DNA of 50,911 nt. Origin: Desulfofustis sp. PB-SRB1 (GTDB taxonomy: Bacteria > Desulfobacterota > Desulfobulbia > Desulfobulbales > Desulfocapsaceae). The notes under the pieces are model-generated. The model was given only the letters and a program-made list of their open reading frames with translations, was not told where the DNA came from and did no database searches. Numbering within the stretch: the stretch's first letter is position 1; each line of letters begins with the position of its first letter. Both the position numbers and the translations under genes were made by a program. Below, piece by piece: positions 17,966 through 28,200 of this stretch. The stretch covers positions 1 to 50,911 of the forward strand of contig JAEQMT010000055.1 in NCBI GenBank assembly GCA_016722945.1, written 5' to 3'.

Positions 17966-18803
17966 GAAAGGCTTTGACTCGTCAACCGGCGGCGTACCCA
18001 GCCCGATCTTTCCAGACGGGTCCATGGTTTCGCTACCGATCCCTGATAAAACATCGGCGATAACCTATGGCGACATTCGCCATAAAGGTGCGCCTCTCGC
18101 CCCGGTGGTTGCACACCTCACTACCGGTCGCATTGCACCTCACTATGGGGCACACCTGGACCCCGACGTCGTTGCCCCGGCGCTGGTTCGACAACCAGGA
18201 TGGCGGCCACTTTTCGGGCAAACCGGGCCAGCCCAGGGGCATTTGAAAAACCACTGCGTCGGGGCCGGAGATTTGTTTCTTTTCTTTGGCCTGTTTCGTC
18301 GCCTAGAAGATCAAGCAAAGAGCCTCTGGTGGGCGGCCGACGCCGCCCCGTGTCATGTACTGTGGGGTTGGTTGCAAGTAGCCGAAGTGATTCAAATCGA
18401 TCAGTTGCCAGCTGAGACAATAAAATGGGCACGATACCATCCGCACTTTCAACGCCGCGGCGGTGCGAACAACACCCTGTATATCGCACGAAAACGGCTG
18501 ATGCTTGCATACCAAAATTGCGCTGATATACTAGGCGCCGGGGTGTTCCCGAACTTTTCGTTAAATCTTCAACTCACAGAGACAGGATCGCGCAGGGCCA
18601 GTCTGTGGAGTCTGCCGCCCTGGTTTAACCCGAGCTCCAGACGGCCACCGCTTACCTATCACGCAAATACTCAACGTTGGAAAAAAATGGCCGGCACCGT
18701 AAAACTATTGGCTGCCTCCCGCGGCCAGGAGTTCATTCTCGATTGCGACCACTACCCGGAAGCGATAAGTTGGGTTTATGAACTCATTTCTACGAATCAA
18801 TAA
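17946..18803 (+). CDS. Nmad3-like protein (nucleotide-modification-associated domain 3)
   Basis: A 285-residue protein starting MKLVLSRKGFDSSTGGVPSPI, an N-terminus I associate with Nmad3; 'FPDGSMVSLPIPD' follows. The middle has GHLKNHCVGAGDLFLFFGLFR, suggesting a compact alpha/beta domain. It overlaps the Nmad2-like gene by 20 nt. Nmad2 and Nmad3 are known to occur as a pair. A role in making or reading modified nucleotides is inferred from the family's reported associations; no modification enzyme (methylase, TET/JBP, glycosyltransferase) lies in this window. Confidence 0.62.
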   Translation: MKLVLSRKGFDSSTGGVPSPIFPDGSMVSLPIPDKTSAITYGDIRHKGAPLAPVVAHLTTGRIAPHYGAHLDPDVVAPALVRQPGWRPLFGQTGPAQGHLKNHCVGAGDLFLFFGLFRRLEDQAKSLWWAADAAPCHVLWGWLQVAEVIQIDQLPAETIKWARYHPHFQRRGGANNTLYIARKRLMLAYQNCADILGAGVFPNFSLNLQLTETGSRRASLWSLPPWFNPSSRRPPLTYHANTQRWKKMAGTVKLLAASRGQEFILDCDHYPEAISWVYELISTNQ

Positions 18804-18902
18804 ATGTCCTCTATAGAGAACGTTGAGAAATGATAATTTTCATACGTTGAGGCATGAAAGAAATCGCCCAAACACTAAAAATTCCTATTCTGGAGCTGTG
18901 AA

Positions 18903-19124
18903 ATGCAGATATATACCTACTCGGAAGACTGTCAAAAGCTGGCTGTTGTGCTTGAACAAGCTGAGTACACTGTAAAAGTCTTGATTCGCGAAAAAGGCCG
19001 CCGGACAGATGCATTAATGCCTGAGAAACCGGCAATATCTCCGCTTAATGTGCCATTAATCAATGCCACGATCACAACAACGGAAATCGCCGATATGGCG
19101 GACGGCACCTCGGCCTGCGTTTGA
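18903..19124 (+). CDS. Phd/YefM-like antitoxin, probably decayed
   Basis: A 73-residue frame with GGAG before its ATG. The start MQIYTYSEDCQKLAVVLEQA and the later 'PEKPAISPLNVP' resemble Phd/YefM-type antitoxins that repress their own promoter and neutralise a partner toxin. The last 12 residues do not fit the family, which suggests a frameshift near 19090, and no toxin gene follows. Probably a solitary remnant. Confidence 0.45.
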   Translation: MQIYTYSEDCQKLAVVLEQAEYTVKVLIREKGRRTDALMPEKPAISPLNVPLINATITTTEIADMADGTSACV

Positions 19125-19194
19125 AGGCTATCGCAGCAAACCAAAATCAACGGCCGCTCAGTGATTAACCGGCAAAAATGACTACTGGAAAGAT

Positions 19195-19401
19195 ATGGAT
19201 GATTTTGACGAAGACCCTTTAGATCTCTTTGAAGATGATGGCGATGGTGTTATCGAGATGTGCCTGCTCTTGGATGACGAAGAGGCAAATAACTCCGGCA
19301 GACAGCAGCCGTCCGGCAGCGGGGGCTGCTGTATCATACTCATGGCACTGGGCTCTTCCGTGGTGGCGGCTGGGTGGGGTATCTATACAATCATTACTTG
19401 A
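19195..19401 (+). CDS. Small acidic protein with one C-terminal membrane segment
   Basis: A 68-residue protein. The first half is very acidic (MDDFDEDPLDLFEDDGDG) and the second half is a single predicted membrane helix (CCIILMALGSSVVAAGWGIY) entered through two cysteines. GGAAAG lies just before the ATG. I recall similar acidic-plus-anchor proteins in related bacteria but no assigned function. Confidence 0.5.
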   Translation: MDDFDEDPLDLFEDDGDGVIEMCLLLDDEEANNSGRQQPSGSGGCCIILMALGSSVVAAGWGIYTIIT

Positions 19402-19557
19402 TTGACTACAGGTGGTTCCTCATCGGCGCGCGTAAAGTGCTGCCCACTCCTGCCATGGACATCTGCCGCCCAGCGAAGTATCTTTGTCGTCCCTCGCAAA
19501 GCTCTTTTTGGGTGTGGCTATCCTGCGTCTTTTACAGCGCCGCTTGTCTTGATTTCT

Positions 19558-20556
19558 TCATGACATTTCGCCAATGCCCGCGCCCGCGGCAATCTTCTTC
19601 GCCATCTCTTTAAAGTCATGGTAGGCATCGGTAACCGCATAGGTATGCGCACCGAGTGCACCATCAGCGGCTTTGAGCAAAAACATCGGCTTGCGCGCCT
19701 CCTGGGCAAGCGGCATCAGCGCTCGATAATCCTTCAGCCGGGCTATACAGTGCGGGTCATTGGCCGGCTGGATTTCATCGGTGGGGCGAACATCGAGCAC
19801 TACCTCTCGATAGGTGCCCGGGATTGTGGCGATCCACCGTTCAAAAGCCTTCACCGGTCGATCCAGACGAATAGAGTGGCGTAAAACAACGTAACCCAGC
19901 GGCTCGATTCTGCCCGCCGGCAACCTGAGATCGGCAACGGGATTGCGCTCGACACGCTCCTGCCATTCACGTCGCCACTGGTGCAGAGCGGGGCCGAGAT
20001 TGCGCAACCCTTGAATGGAGAAGAGATCAGGTCCCAGAGGGATGACGACAAAATCGGAAGAGATGAGGGCGGCGCGGTTAATAGCACCCAGGTTCGGGCC
20101 AAGGTCCACCAGGATAATTGCGGCGTTGCGAGTGTCGGCGGCCTGCTGTACAACCCGCCAGAACGCCGACATGACGCGAAAGGAGCGCTCATCACGATCC
20201 AGACATTTGGGCCAGACTTCAGACAATTGATCCTCAAAAGTCGACAGAGCCATGTCACCGGGAACAACGCCGAGGTAGTCTGATATTTCTTCAACATGGG
20301 GGGCTTTAATATCGCCGGTTCCACGCTTGAGCGGCTGCACCGCCCCAAAAATGGTTTTGGGGTGACCATCACGAAGCACTATTTCTTCGAGACGTTCATC
20401 ATCCAGAAACCACGCGGTGAGATTGGCCTGCGGATCAAGATCGGCGGCCACAACACCGATATCGTGATCGGCGAACATCCAGGCCAGATGATAGACCATC
20501 GAGGTCTTGCCGACTCCGCCTTTGTTGTTGAAAAAGGCAACGACGGGAATACTCAT
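19558..20556 (-). CDS. ParA-family ATPase
   Basis: A 332-residue P-loop ATPase with the deviant Walker A motif of ParA/MinD proteins (NNKGGVGKTS, residues 10-19), the switch region DLDPQANLT and 'ILVDLGPNLGAINRA'. Such ATPases position DNA or protein complexes. There is no ParB or parS nearby. Instead the start overlaps the stop of the upstream AlbA_2-domain ATPase gene by 4 nt, so the two are translationally coupled and likely act together. Confidence 0.85.
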   Translation of the reverse strand: MSIPVVAFFNNKGGVGKTSMVYHLAWMFADHDIGVVAADLDPQANLTAWFLDDERLEEIVLRDGHPKTIFGAVQPLKRGTGDIKAPHVEEISDYLGVVPGDMALSTFEDQLSEVWPKCLDRDERSFRVMSAFWRVVQQAADTRNAAIILVDLGPNLGAINRAALISSDFVVIPLGPDLFSIQGLRNLGPALHQWRREWQERVERNPVADLRLPAGRIEPLGYVVLRHSIRLDRPVKAFERWIATIPGTYREVVLDVRPTDEIQPANDPHCIARLKDYRALMPLAQEARKPMFLLKAADGALGAHTYAVTDAYHDFKEMAKKIAAGAGIGEMS

Positions 20557-21749
20557 TGACGGCTCCTGAGAATAATCAGGACGTGATTGGGTTGTACCTG
20601 GAATTCAGGCGGCGGATTGCCGTTTTCCGCCATGCTGTGGCGTGTTGTGGAGATACCTCTGCCAAACTGCTGCACATAGCCGAGCACTTTCATACCCTCT
20701 GCCAGATAGGGATTGCGATAATCGGTGATACCCGGCTCACCGAAGTTCTCAACCGTACAGTTGCCGTAAGGGCCGCCTGGATTCTGGATCTCGACCCGGT
20801 CATCATACCAGGAAATTCGGACGGGAGCATTTGATGTGTCATAGTCGCGATGGAGAATGGCATTACGCACAATCTGCTGCAAGGCAACAATCGGGTAGTC
20901 AGGGGTTTTGACCTCCGTGGGCGCCGAGGTAAAGTCCACGGCGGTATTGATATTGATTTCGATCAACTCTTCCAGGCGCCGTAATAAGCCCGCAACAGGT
21001 CCGCTCAGCGAGTGTTCACTTTTGATGGGATCATCATACTTAGTGCCGTCAACGCGTAAAAACTGGACATAAGCTCCAGGGATAAAATCCCGCGGACTCT
21101 TGCCACAGACAAGTATGCCGGTGACAGTTGGTGTGAGGGGCTCCACCGTGCTCAGCATCCGACAGGCCATCAATTGCTGTTCGACCGTACGGGTATTTTC
21201 TTCGAGCACTTCGGGAGATACGCAGGCCGGCAAATAGGTTCGGGTGAACAATTCCACATCCAGATCATCCACACTGGCTGTAGCAACGGGACGGAGATCG
21301 TGGGTAACATCTCTGAAACGACGCTTTTCGGTAAGTCTTCGTTCTTCCTCCCTGGTTGCGGTGCCTCTCCGAGAGCCCACCCGTATCCACCTTCGGCCAT
21401 TATAGCGAACCGGCGGCGCGTCGGATGGAAACACCGTTATTACCGCCATATCACCGCCATGGAGATGGCGCTTTTCAACACTCATGGTGGGGAACGGAAT
21501 GATGTTGCCATCCGATCGCATGTCTGCTAGCGTCCTCAGCATTTGATCGGAAACGGTAATGCCGGCGGACGTTCCGTCGTCATTGGCGCCGACGAAAACG
21601 ACCCCTGGCTGACGGTGGTCTGGAAGGTCATTTGCAAAGGCGCACACTGCCTGCCTGATTTTGCCCCGTTCCGACAGCGATTTTTTGCGCTCGCAGAGAT
21701 CTGATTCCAGATTACTTAGCAAATGCTCAAGGTCGGCATGCGTCAGCAT
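20553..21749 (-). CDS. AlbA_2 (Schlafen-like) domain protein with GHKL-type ATPase domain
   Basis: I place the start at the ATG at 21749, which has CAGGAG 7 nt upstream; the longer frame to 21821 does not. The 398-residue protein has an N-terminal AlbA_2 domain (ERKKSLSERGKIRQAVCAFAND ... VVFVGANDDG) and a C-terminal HATPase_c_4 domain, with the N-box in VRNAILHRDY, then VEIQNPGGP and QQFGRGI. Proteins with this architecture are often mis-annotated as RecG-like helicases. They are seen as regulators and in defence loci. The tight pairing with a ParA ATPase is the notable point; the function is unknown. Confidence 0.8.
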   Translation of the reverse strand: MLTHADLEHLLSNLESDLCERKKSLSERGKIRQAVCAFANDLPDHRQPGVVFVGANDDGTSAGITVSDQMLRTLADMRSDGNIIPFPTMSVEKRHLHGGDMAVITVFPSDAPPVRYNGRRWIRVGSRRGTATREEERRLTEKRRFRDVTHDLRPVATASVDDLDVELFTRTYLPACVSPEVLEENTRTVEQQLMACRMLSTVEPLTPTVTGILVCGKSPRDFIPGAYVQFLRVDGTKYDDPIKSEHSLSGPVAGLLRRLEELIEININTAVDFTSAPTEVKTPDYPIVALQQIVRNAILHRDYDTSNAPVRISWYDDRVEIQNPGGPYGNCTVENFGEPGITDYRNPYLAEGMKVLGYVQQFGRGISTTRHSMAENGNPPPEFQVQPNHVLIILRSRQ

Positions 21750-22204
21750 CCGCACTCTCCTGACAAACAAATATAATAAATTTGCAAAGCCCCAATTACG
21801 GTCATTGTGGAGTTGAACCAAAATCCATAATCAATCGAAATTACTGGATTCCCGCTGTAGCCTGCCCTTGAGTGTTGTTATCGAGGGCGAGAATGACGTT
21901 AGCAAGCAAACTCAAGGTTTATACGAGTTCATCAAATAATTAGCTTCGAAAAAACTTTGCTCAGTGTTTTCGTGGTGAATTCTCTGATCTTCAGCCTTGT
22001 CCGTGCAGCTTCGACCCAGAAAATACCCTACTACCTCGTAAAATGCCCTTTGTCTAACCATCTCAGATAACAAAAGCGACTTTCTGAAAACTATTAAACC
22101 TCTCACTCGATACTTTTATTGCATCCAGCTGCAACGCGCAATAGCGCAGAACGCTCTCTGATTGCCTCATATGACTGCTTCGGGGAAAAATGGTGAAACC
22201 GCAA
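21750..22204. other. Intergenic stretch without a supported gene
   Basis: About 450 bp. It holds a hairpin near 21866-21892 (GCCCTTGA pairing with TCGAGGGC), set between GGATTCCCGC and AGAATGACG, a layout typical of dispersed intergenic repeats. A 64-codon frame at 21912-22106 on the minus strand has no ribosome-binding site or recognisable content. Confidence 0.4.
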
Positions 22205-22233
22205 ACCGGGGGTAAGGACATCGTACCCCCGGT
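22205..22233 (-). terminator. Hairpin after the alpha-2-macroglobulin gene
   Basis: A perfect 10-bp inverted repeat (ACCGGGGGTA and its complement) around a 9-nt loop lies 15 bp beyond the macroglobulin stop. It is a likely transcription terminator, although no strong T-run follows. Confidence 0.5.
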
Positions 22234-22247
22234 GGTACGGCTGCCTG

Positions 22248-25200
22248 CTATCTTGCCGGTTCATCTACAATACCAAGACGTATCTCATCTGAGTTGCCGC
22301 GCAGTTCCGGGGCGTACATGGCAGAGATGGTGGCGGGCAGGGCGCTGAAGACGCCGGGGGTCTCGGCCCGCAGCCGGTAGCTGACGCTGTGCGTTCCCCG
22401 TGCCAGCATACGGGTGAAAAAGGCCACCTTTTCATCGCGGAATTCCACGTAGGCGCCCAGCTCGTTGCCGGTATAGCCGCTTTGCACCTCGACGGGCTCA
22501 AAGCCGGCCGCCTTCATGTCTTCGATGACGATATATTCGTAATCGTTTTTGGAGTGTACCAGCAGCTCCACCTCCACCAGATCGCCGCTGCTGATGGTGT
22601 CACCGTGGGCCAGCGGGACGCGAGTGTATGCGAGGTTTTTCTGTGCCGTTGCCTGGCCCCGGGCGCCCGGCGCCATGGTGGTTGCCTGCGCGTCCTGCTC
22701 CAGTTTGAAGGCGCGGCGATCGACGCGCACCTCGAGGCCGGCGGCGGTGATGAAGTCCTCCAGGCTGAAATAGCTGAAATAGCCGTTGAAATAAAGCGGC
22801 CCGACACCTTCTCTAATCAACTCCACCCGGTGGGTGCCGGTGGCGATGGCGTCGCCCTCAACCAGGTAGGTGGCGTTGAAGGTAAAGAGGTTGTCGGGGG
22901 TAATGCGCACCTTTTGGACGGTTTCACCGTCGATGACGATGCGCAGGTTCATATCCGGTGTGTCTTCGCCGGCGGCCCGCATGTATTCGGCCAGGGCCTC
23001 GATGGCATAGGCGGTGTCGCGGGTGGAACCCCAGTAGGAACCGTGCTTGCGGTTGTTGAGCAGGTACTTGACCAGCCCGGCCGCCACTGTACCATGCGGT
23101 TCGGTGCGGGCCAGCAGCTTGAGGTAAAAGGCGTGGGCCTCCACATCGCCGCCGTACCAGTACCACCAGTACCCGCGGTTGGGCAGGTTGAGATAGGCGG
23201 TTTGGTTTTCATCATCCACCACCAGATACTGTTTGATATTGCGCAGCACCATGGCCAGTTTTTCGGTATCGCCCACCTGGCGCAGGGCAAGGCCCAGGGT
23301 GGCCATAGCGTAGAGTGAGAGACTGGTGCGATCGCGGTAGAGGTAACGGCGCATGTCTGGATTGTCGATACCGTTTTCGGTAAGGATCATATGGATCAGG
23401 GCGTCAAGATTGTCGGCCAGGTAGTGATGCCGCTCACCTTCGGCCTGGCGCTCGTCCTCCTGCAGCTCGCGTACCCGGCGATCCTGGTAGTCGCGGAGCC
23501 AGTTTACCCCGCCCTGAAAGACCTCCGGAACAACGGCGACACCGCTTTGCCGCGCCGTGCTCAGGCCATGCACCACCACCGCCGTGGTGTGCGGGTAGGA
23601 GCGCTCGCCCCAGCCGGAAAACCAGCCCCAGCCGCCGTCATCATTCTGCATGGCAGCAAGCCGCTTGAGCCCCTCCTTGGTCATCCGGGCAACTTCTTGC
23701 TCATCAAACACCGGGTTCTCGGTAAGCCGCCCCCACTGTTTGGCCCGGGTGTGGGGGTCACCTATTTCCTGGGCGTTGAGATTGGTGCGTGATGCCCTGA
23801 TAGCAGACAGATCGAGCCCCATGTCGCGCAGAATCTTATGGGTGATGACGGTGGGCACGAACCGGTTCAGAGTCTGCTCCGTGCAGCCGTAGGGATAGCT
23901 TGCCAGATAGGGCAATGCCGCCGTCATGGCGCCGGCCAGCGATGGTGAATAGTTGATCTGCAAGCGGCTCTGTTGAACCCGGCGCTGTTCGGGGACGATG
24001 AAGTCAAAACCGGAGCGCTCCTGCTCGGGCCTGATGACCCCACTGTAGCTCTCCATCTTGTCCATGCCGTGCACGTATACCGGAAACCGCTGCTCCATGC
24101 CGTCCGACTCATCGGCGCCGAGAGCAAGCATACGCACCATCGCCTCCCCTTCGGACGCGGCCTTGACGCGCCAGTCCACCCGCATCTCACCGCCTGCTTC
24201 CACTTCAACGACCTGTTCCACCCGCAGCTTTGGATGCTCTGTTTCACCGGACAACAGGGTAACCGTATCGACTCCTAACGCCGTGAGCGTCTGGCGCATT
24301 GTATCAATGGTGTCTGGGTCGGCAGCCCGACCACTGGTTACTTGCACCGCACCCGTCATGGGCAGCAGCTCGGCGCCGTCCAGTTCGAGCACGGCGGTGA
24401 TGCGCTGATCGGTATCGAGATAGTTGTGGATATTGGCCGACAGGACAACCTCGTCTTTTTCCACGAAAAAGCGCGGCGCCTGCTGACGGAGAATGAGGTT
24501 TTTGCGGGTCACCGTATCGCCACTGCCCTGGCCCACCTGGGTGCCGTGGCCCATGGCCCAGGCCCTGATCTTCCAGCCGGTAAGGTTTTCGGGCATGGTA
24601 AAGTTCACCTCGGCCATGCCCTTTGCATCGGTGATAATGGATCCATCCCAGAAGGCGGTGTCGGCAAAGGTGGTGCGCACCGATACCGGCGAGGCGGGCG
24701 CCATGGCGGGGGTATCAGCACGCCTGGATTCTTCCCCGGCAAGCCGTTCCCGACTGGCTACGGCAGGTTCCGGGAGTGGTGCGGATGAGGGGAGTATTTC
24801 TTCTTGAACACTCAGATCATCTTTTGCCATAAATGCCGATTTTTGCCTGACACTGCCGACAGCTCCGGTACCGCCTCCCGATTCATCTAAAACGCCTCCA
24901 AAATCGACAAGCCTATTGGGCTCCATCACGCCGCCAAAGGCGCCGACCCCCTGCATGGTGGTTTCATGCTCTTTATAGAGCGGGTAGGAAAAAGCCTGCT
25001 GATTATGGCGCAGATAGGGGTAGTGGTGGCGGCGCCAGCCCCAGAAAAAGCTCTTGATGTCGGCCACGTTCGAGCCGCCGCTGATATACTCAAGTGATGC
25101 ATCGTAGACGCTCAGGGCAACGGCGCCGACAACCGGGTTGCCGAAAAAATCACGCACCTGCACCTGCACCCTTGCCGTCTCGCCGGGCAGGTAGGCGCCC

Positions 25201-28200
25201 TTGACGGGCTGTACATCCACCTCGAGGACCCGCTTTTCCGGGGGCACGACGATCTCACGGACAAGGCTGTGAACCTTGCCATCGCTGACGGTGAGCGCTT
25301 CCACGAAAAAATTGGGCATATCCGCCCTGGTTACGGCGATGCGGGCAAGACTGGTTTTGCCGTCGACCCGGATGACTTCCGGCACCGGATTTACCCCGTT
25401 TTCCGATCTGACAAAGAGCAGCACGGTGGAGTCGGCCCGCTCGGTGCTGATCCGCAGATTTACCTGATCGCCGGGAGCATACTCAGGTCGCTCGGGGGTC
25501 AGTTCCAGCTGGTTAAAACGAAATTCACGACCGTCAAACCCCTCGCCGCCCACCATGAAGATATAGCCGCCCTCGATTTCATGGCCTGCCTCATCTTCCA
25601 CCATGTAGGAAAGCCGATACTGGCCCGGACGCGAGGCGACAAATTGCATGGTGGCGCCGCCGTTTTCGTTGGGGTCGAGGCGCCAGGTCTGGACGGGAGT
25701 TTCCCGGGGTGTGCCGTTATTATCATAGCCGATGGCTAAAAGGGTCAGTTCTCCACTGCCAGGCACCGGCTGGTTATCGATGGTGCGGGCGCTGAATTCG
25801 GCCCGCACCGTATCACCCTGACGATAATGGCCCCGATCCACCCAGGCGTAGACCTCAAAGGGCTTTCGTGCCACCAGGATATCGCCGGTGCCGACAATGG
25901 TGCGGCGCGAGGCGTCGCGCACCTCGGCGGTGATCTGATAGCGATGATCACTATTTCCGTAAAGCTCCTTGGCCAGGGCTGTGTCGATCGCAAATGCAAC
26001 GGTACCGTCCGGGCCAATCTCACGGGTGAGGTCGACCACCAGCTCAGGCGGGACCGAGGCCACCGGATATCCCCACCCACGTGGCGCGGCGATGCACCAG
26101 TCGCGCCAGCCGGGATACCACTCATAGTCGGCGCCAAACCACCAGTATCCGGGGCCGTAAAGCCAATCCCACGGGGCGATGGGATACCAGGCTCCGCTAT
26201 GGGGGGTGCGCTGCACGGTGATTTTGACGGTGCCGCTTTCAACCGGGCTGCCGAAATAGTAATCGGCCCGTACCGTGGCCCGCACCGTCTCACCGAGCAT
26301 GACCGGGGTCTCGGGGGCGTCGATAGTGACCTCAAATTCCGGTTTTTTGTACTCTTCGACGCGAAAGGTACCACCGCCGTCGACGTTTTCGATAGAGCAG
26401 CGGTATGTTCCCAATGGGGCGTCTGCGGGGATATCATAGGTTCCCTCGATGCCACCATACTCATCGGCAATGAGAGATGTTTCCATTACCTTGATTCCCT
26501 GAGGATCGGTAACTTTCACCCTAAATTGGCGTCCGCCGAACGCTGATGTGGCCTCGGCATCATAGCGGGGATGGCGCACCCAAAGCTTGAAGCGCACCTG
26601 CTGATCAGGTCGGTAGACGGGCCGATCGGTAATGGAAAAAGCCTTGGCCTCATCGAGACCGGTACGATCGAGATAGTCCAACCATACACCGGAAAAACCA
26701 AGATATGCCAACCGTCCGGAGCTCGTGGTGGCAGTAATCAGCCATTGAAAATCGGTGTGCAGGTCCTCCGGCTCCGGCATAACGATGCCGTTTTCATCGC
26801 TGAATTCGGCAAACCGGCTGGTAATCATCTGGGGGATGGGGCCGCCGATTATCCGATCTTGATACTCCTGGCGAAAGCCGAAAAAATCGACGGTAGCATC
26901 GGCGATGGGATCACCGGTTGCACCATCGGCCACGAAATAGAAATAGCCGCCGTCAAGACGCTTTTCCACCAGTACCGTGTCGCTTACCCACACCACGATA
27001 CGGGAGGCATTGCCGCCCTTCATGCGGGCGGTGACCAGATACGCACCCGGCTTCTTGACGGGGATGGGGATGGTGACCCGGGAGTCGGCATGACCCGGCG
27101 CCGGATCAAGCGTCATCGACCAGGTAGCCGCGGTGGCGCCGAGGTAATGGCGCTGGTTATGGTGGATAAGGCGACGACCGATATCCTCCACCTCGTTCTT
27201 CTGCCATTGAATCCGGCGCGGGCTGCTTTCGAGATATCGTTTGACGTCGGCAAGCAGCCTCTCCACCTTTATTTCACGGGCGGTGAATTCCATCGCCTCA
27301 CCATTGCGAAACACCATATCCACATCCGGCGTTACCCCCGGCGCAAAACGGCCCACCGGTTCAAACCGGGCCCAGTTACCGACGATCTGATCCAGGGCCT
27401 TGCGGCGCTGCCCCTTGTATCCCTCACCATATTCCTCGATGGCGAGGCGCCAGCACTCAGCCGCCGTTTGAAACTGTCTGCGATCGGAGAAGATGCGGGC
27501 AAGCGCATCCCAGGGTTGATACCCCTGGGCCGCGGCCATGGTCGTCATCTTCCGGTAAAGGCTGATGAAGTTGAATTCTTCGGGCAGTGGAAAACGCCGC
27601 ACACCGGTGGCCAGCTTGGCGATGGTTTCATCCTCGCCCAAAGTGTGCAGGGAAAAGATGGAATCATGGGCATCGACTTCCTGCATAGGCCGGTTGTACA
27701 GGGCGGGATAGTCACGCAGGGTCTGCACTCCGAATTGCCCACGCAGAAACTCGGCAAATACGTTAAGGGTAGCTCCTTCCAGCCGCGGCGCATGAACCGC
27801 CGCCTGGCGCAGCAACCATCGCCACCGCTCGCCATCGTTCGCCGCTCTCTCAAATGTTACGGGGACATGATATAGAACAACCGCGCCGGCCGCATCCACC
27901 GGCGCCCCGCTACTGCCAAGGGAGGTATGACCATCGTCATAGTCGGGCAGGGTGGTGAGATCGCTCAGATATTGCAAGCGCCACGCCTCATGGGCGCCTC
28001 TCTGCCCCATAATGGTATTGGCATAATCGAAGAAAAAAGAGCCACGCTCCTGGTCTTCAATCCCGGCATCATTGATCACCAGCATACGGGCCTGCTCCAT
28101 GAGCTGCAGAGCCCGGACCCGGTCGCGCTCGATACTGTTTACCCACCTGCCGCCGCCACGATGGTGCCCCCGCCGGAACTCACCGCCGATAAGAAACCCG

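Noticed and set aside
21912-22106. 64-codon minus-strand frame between the ATPase gene and the macroglobulin gene
   Set aside because: No ribosome-binding site, no family resemblance, low-complexity intergenic surroundings.
26571-27875. Long plus-strand frames opposite the alpha-2-macroglobulin gene (also 22389-23318)
   Set aside because: They are composition-driven shadows of a gene with clear domains; no ribosome-binding sites or recognisable motifs.
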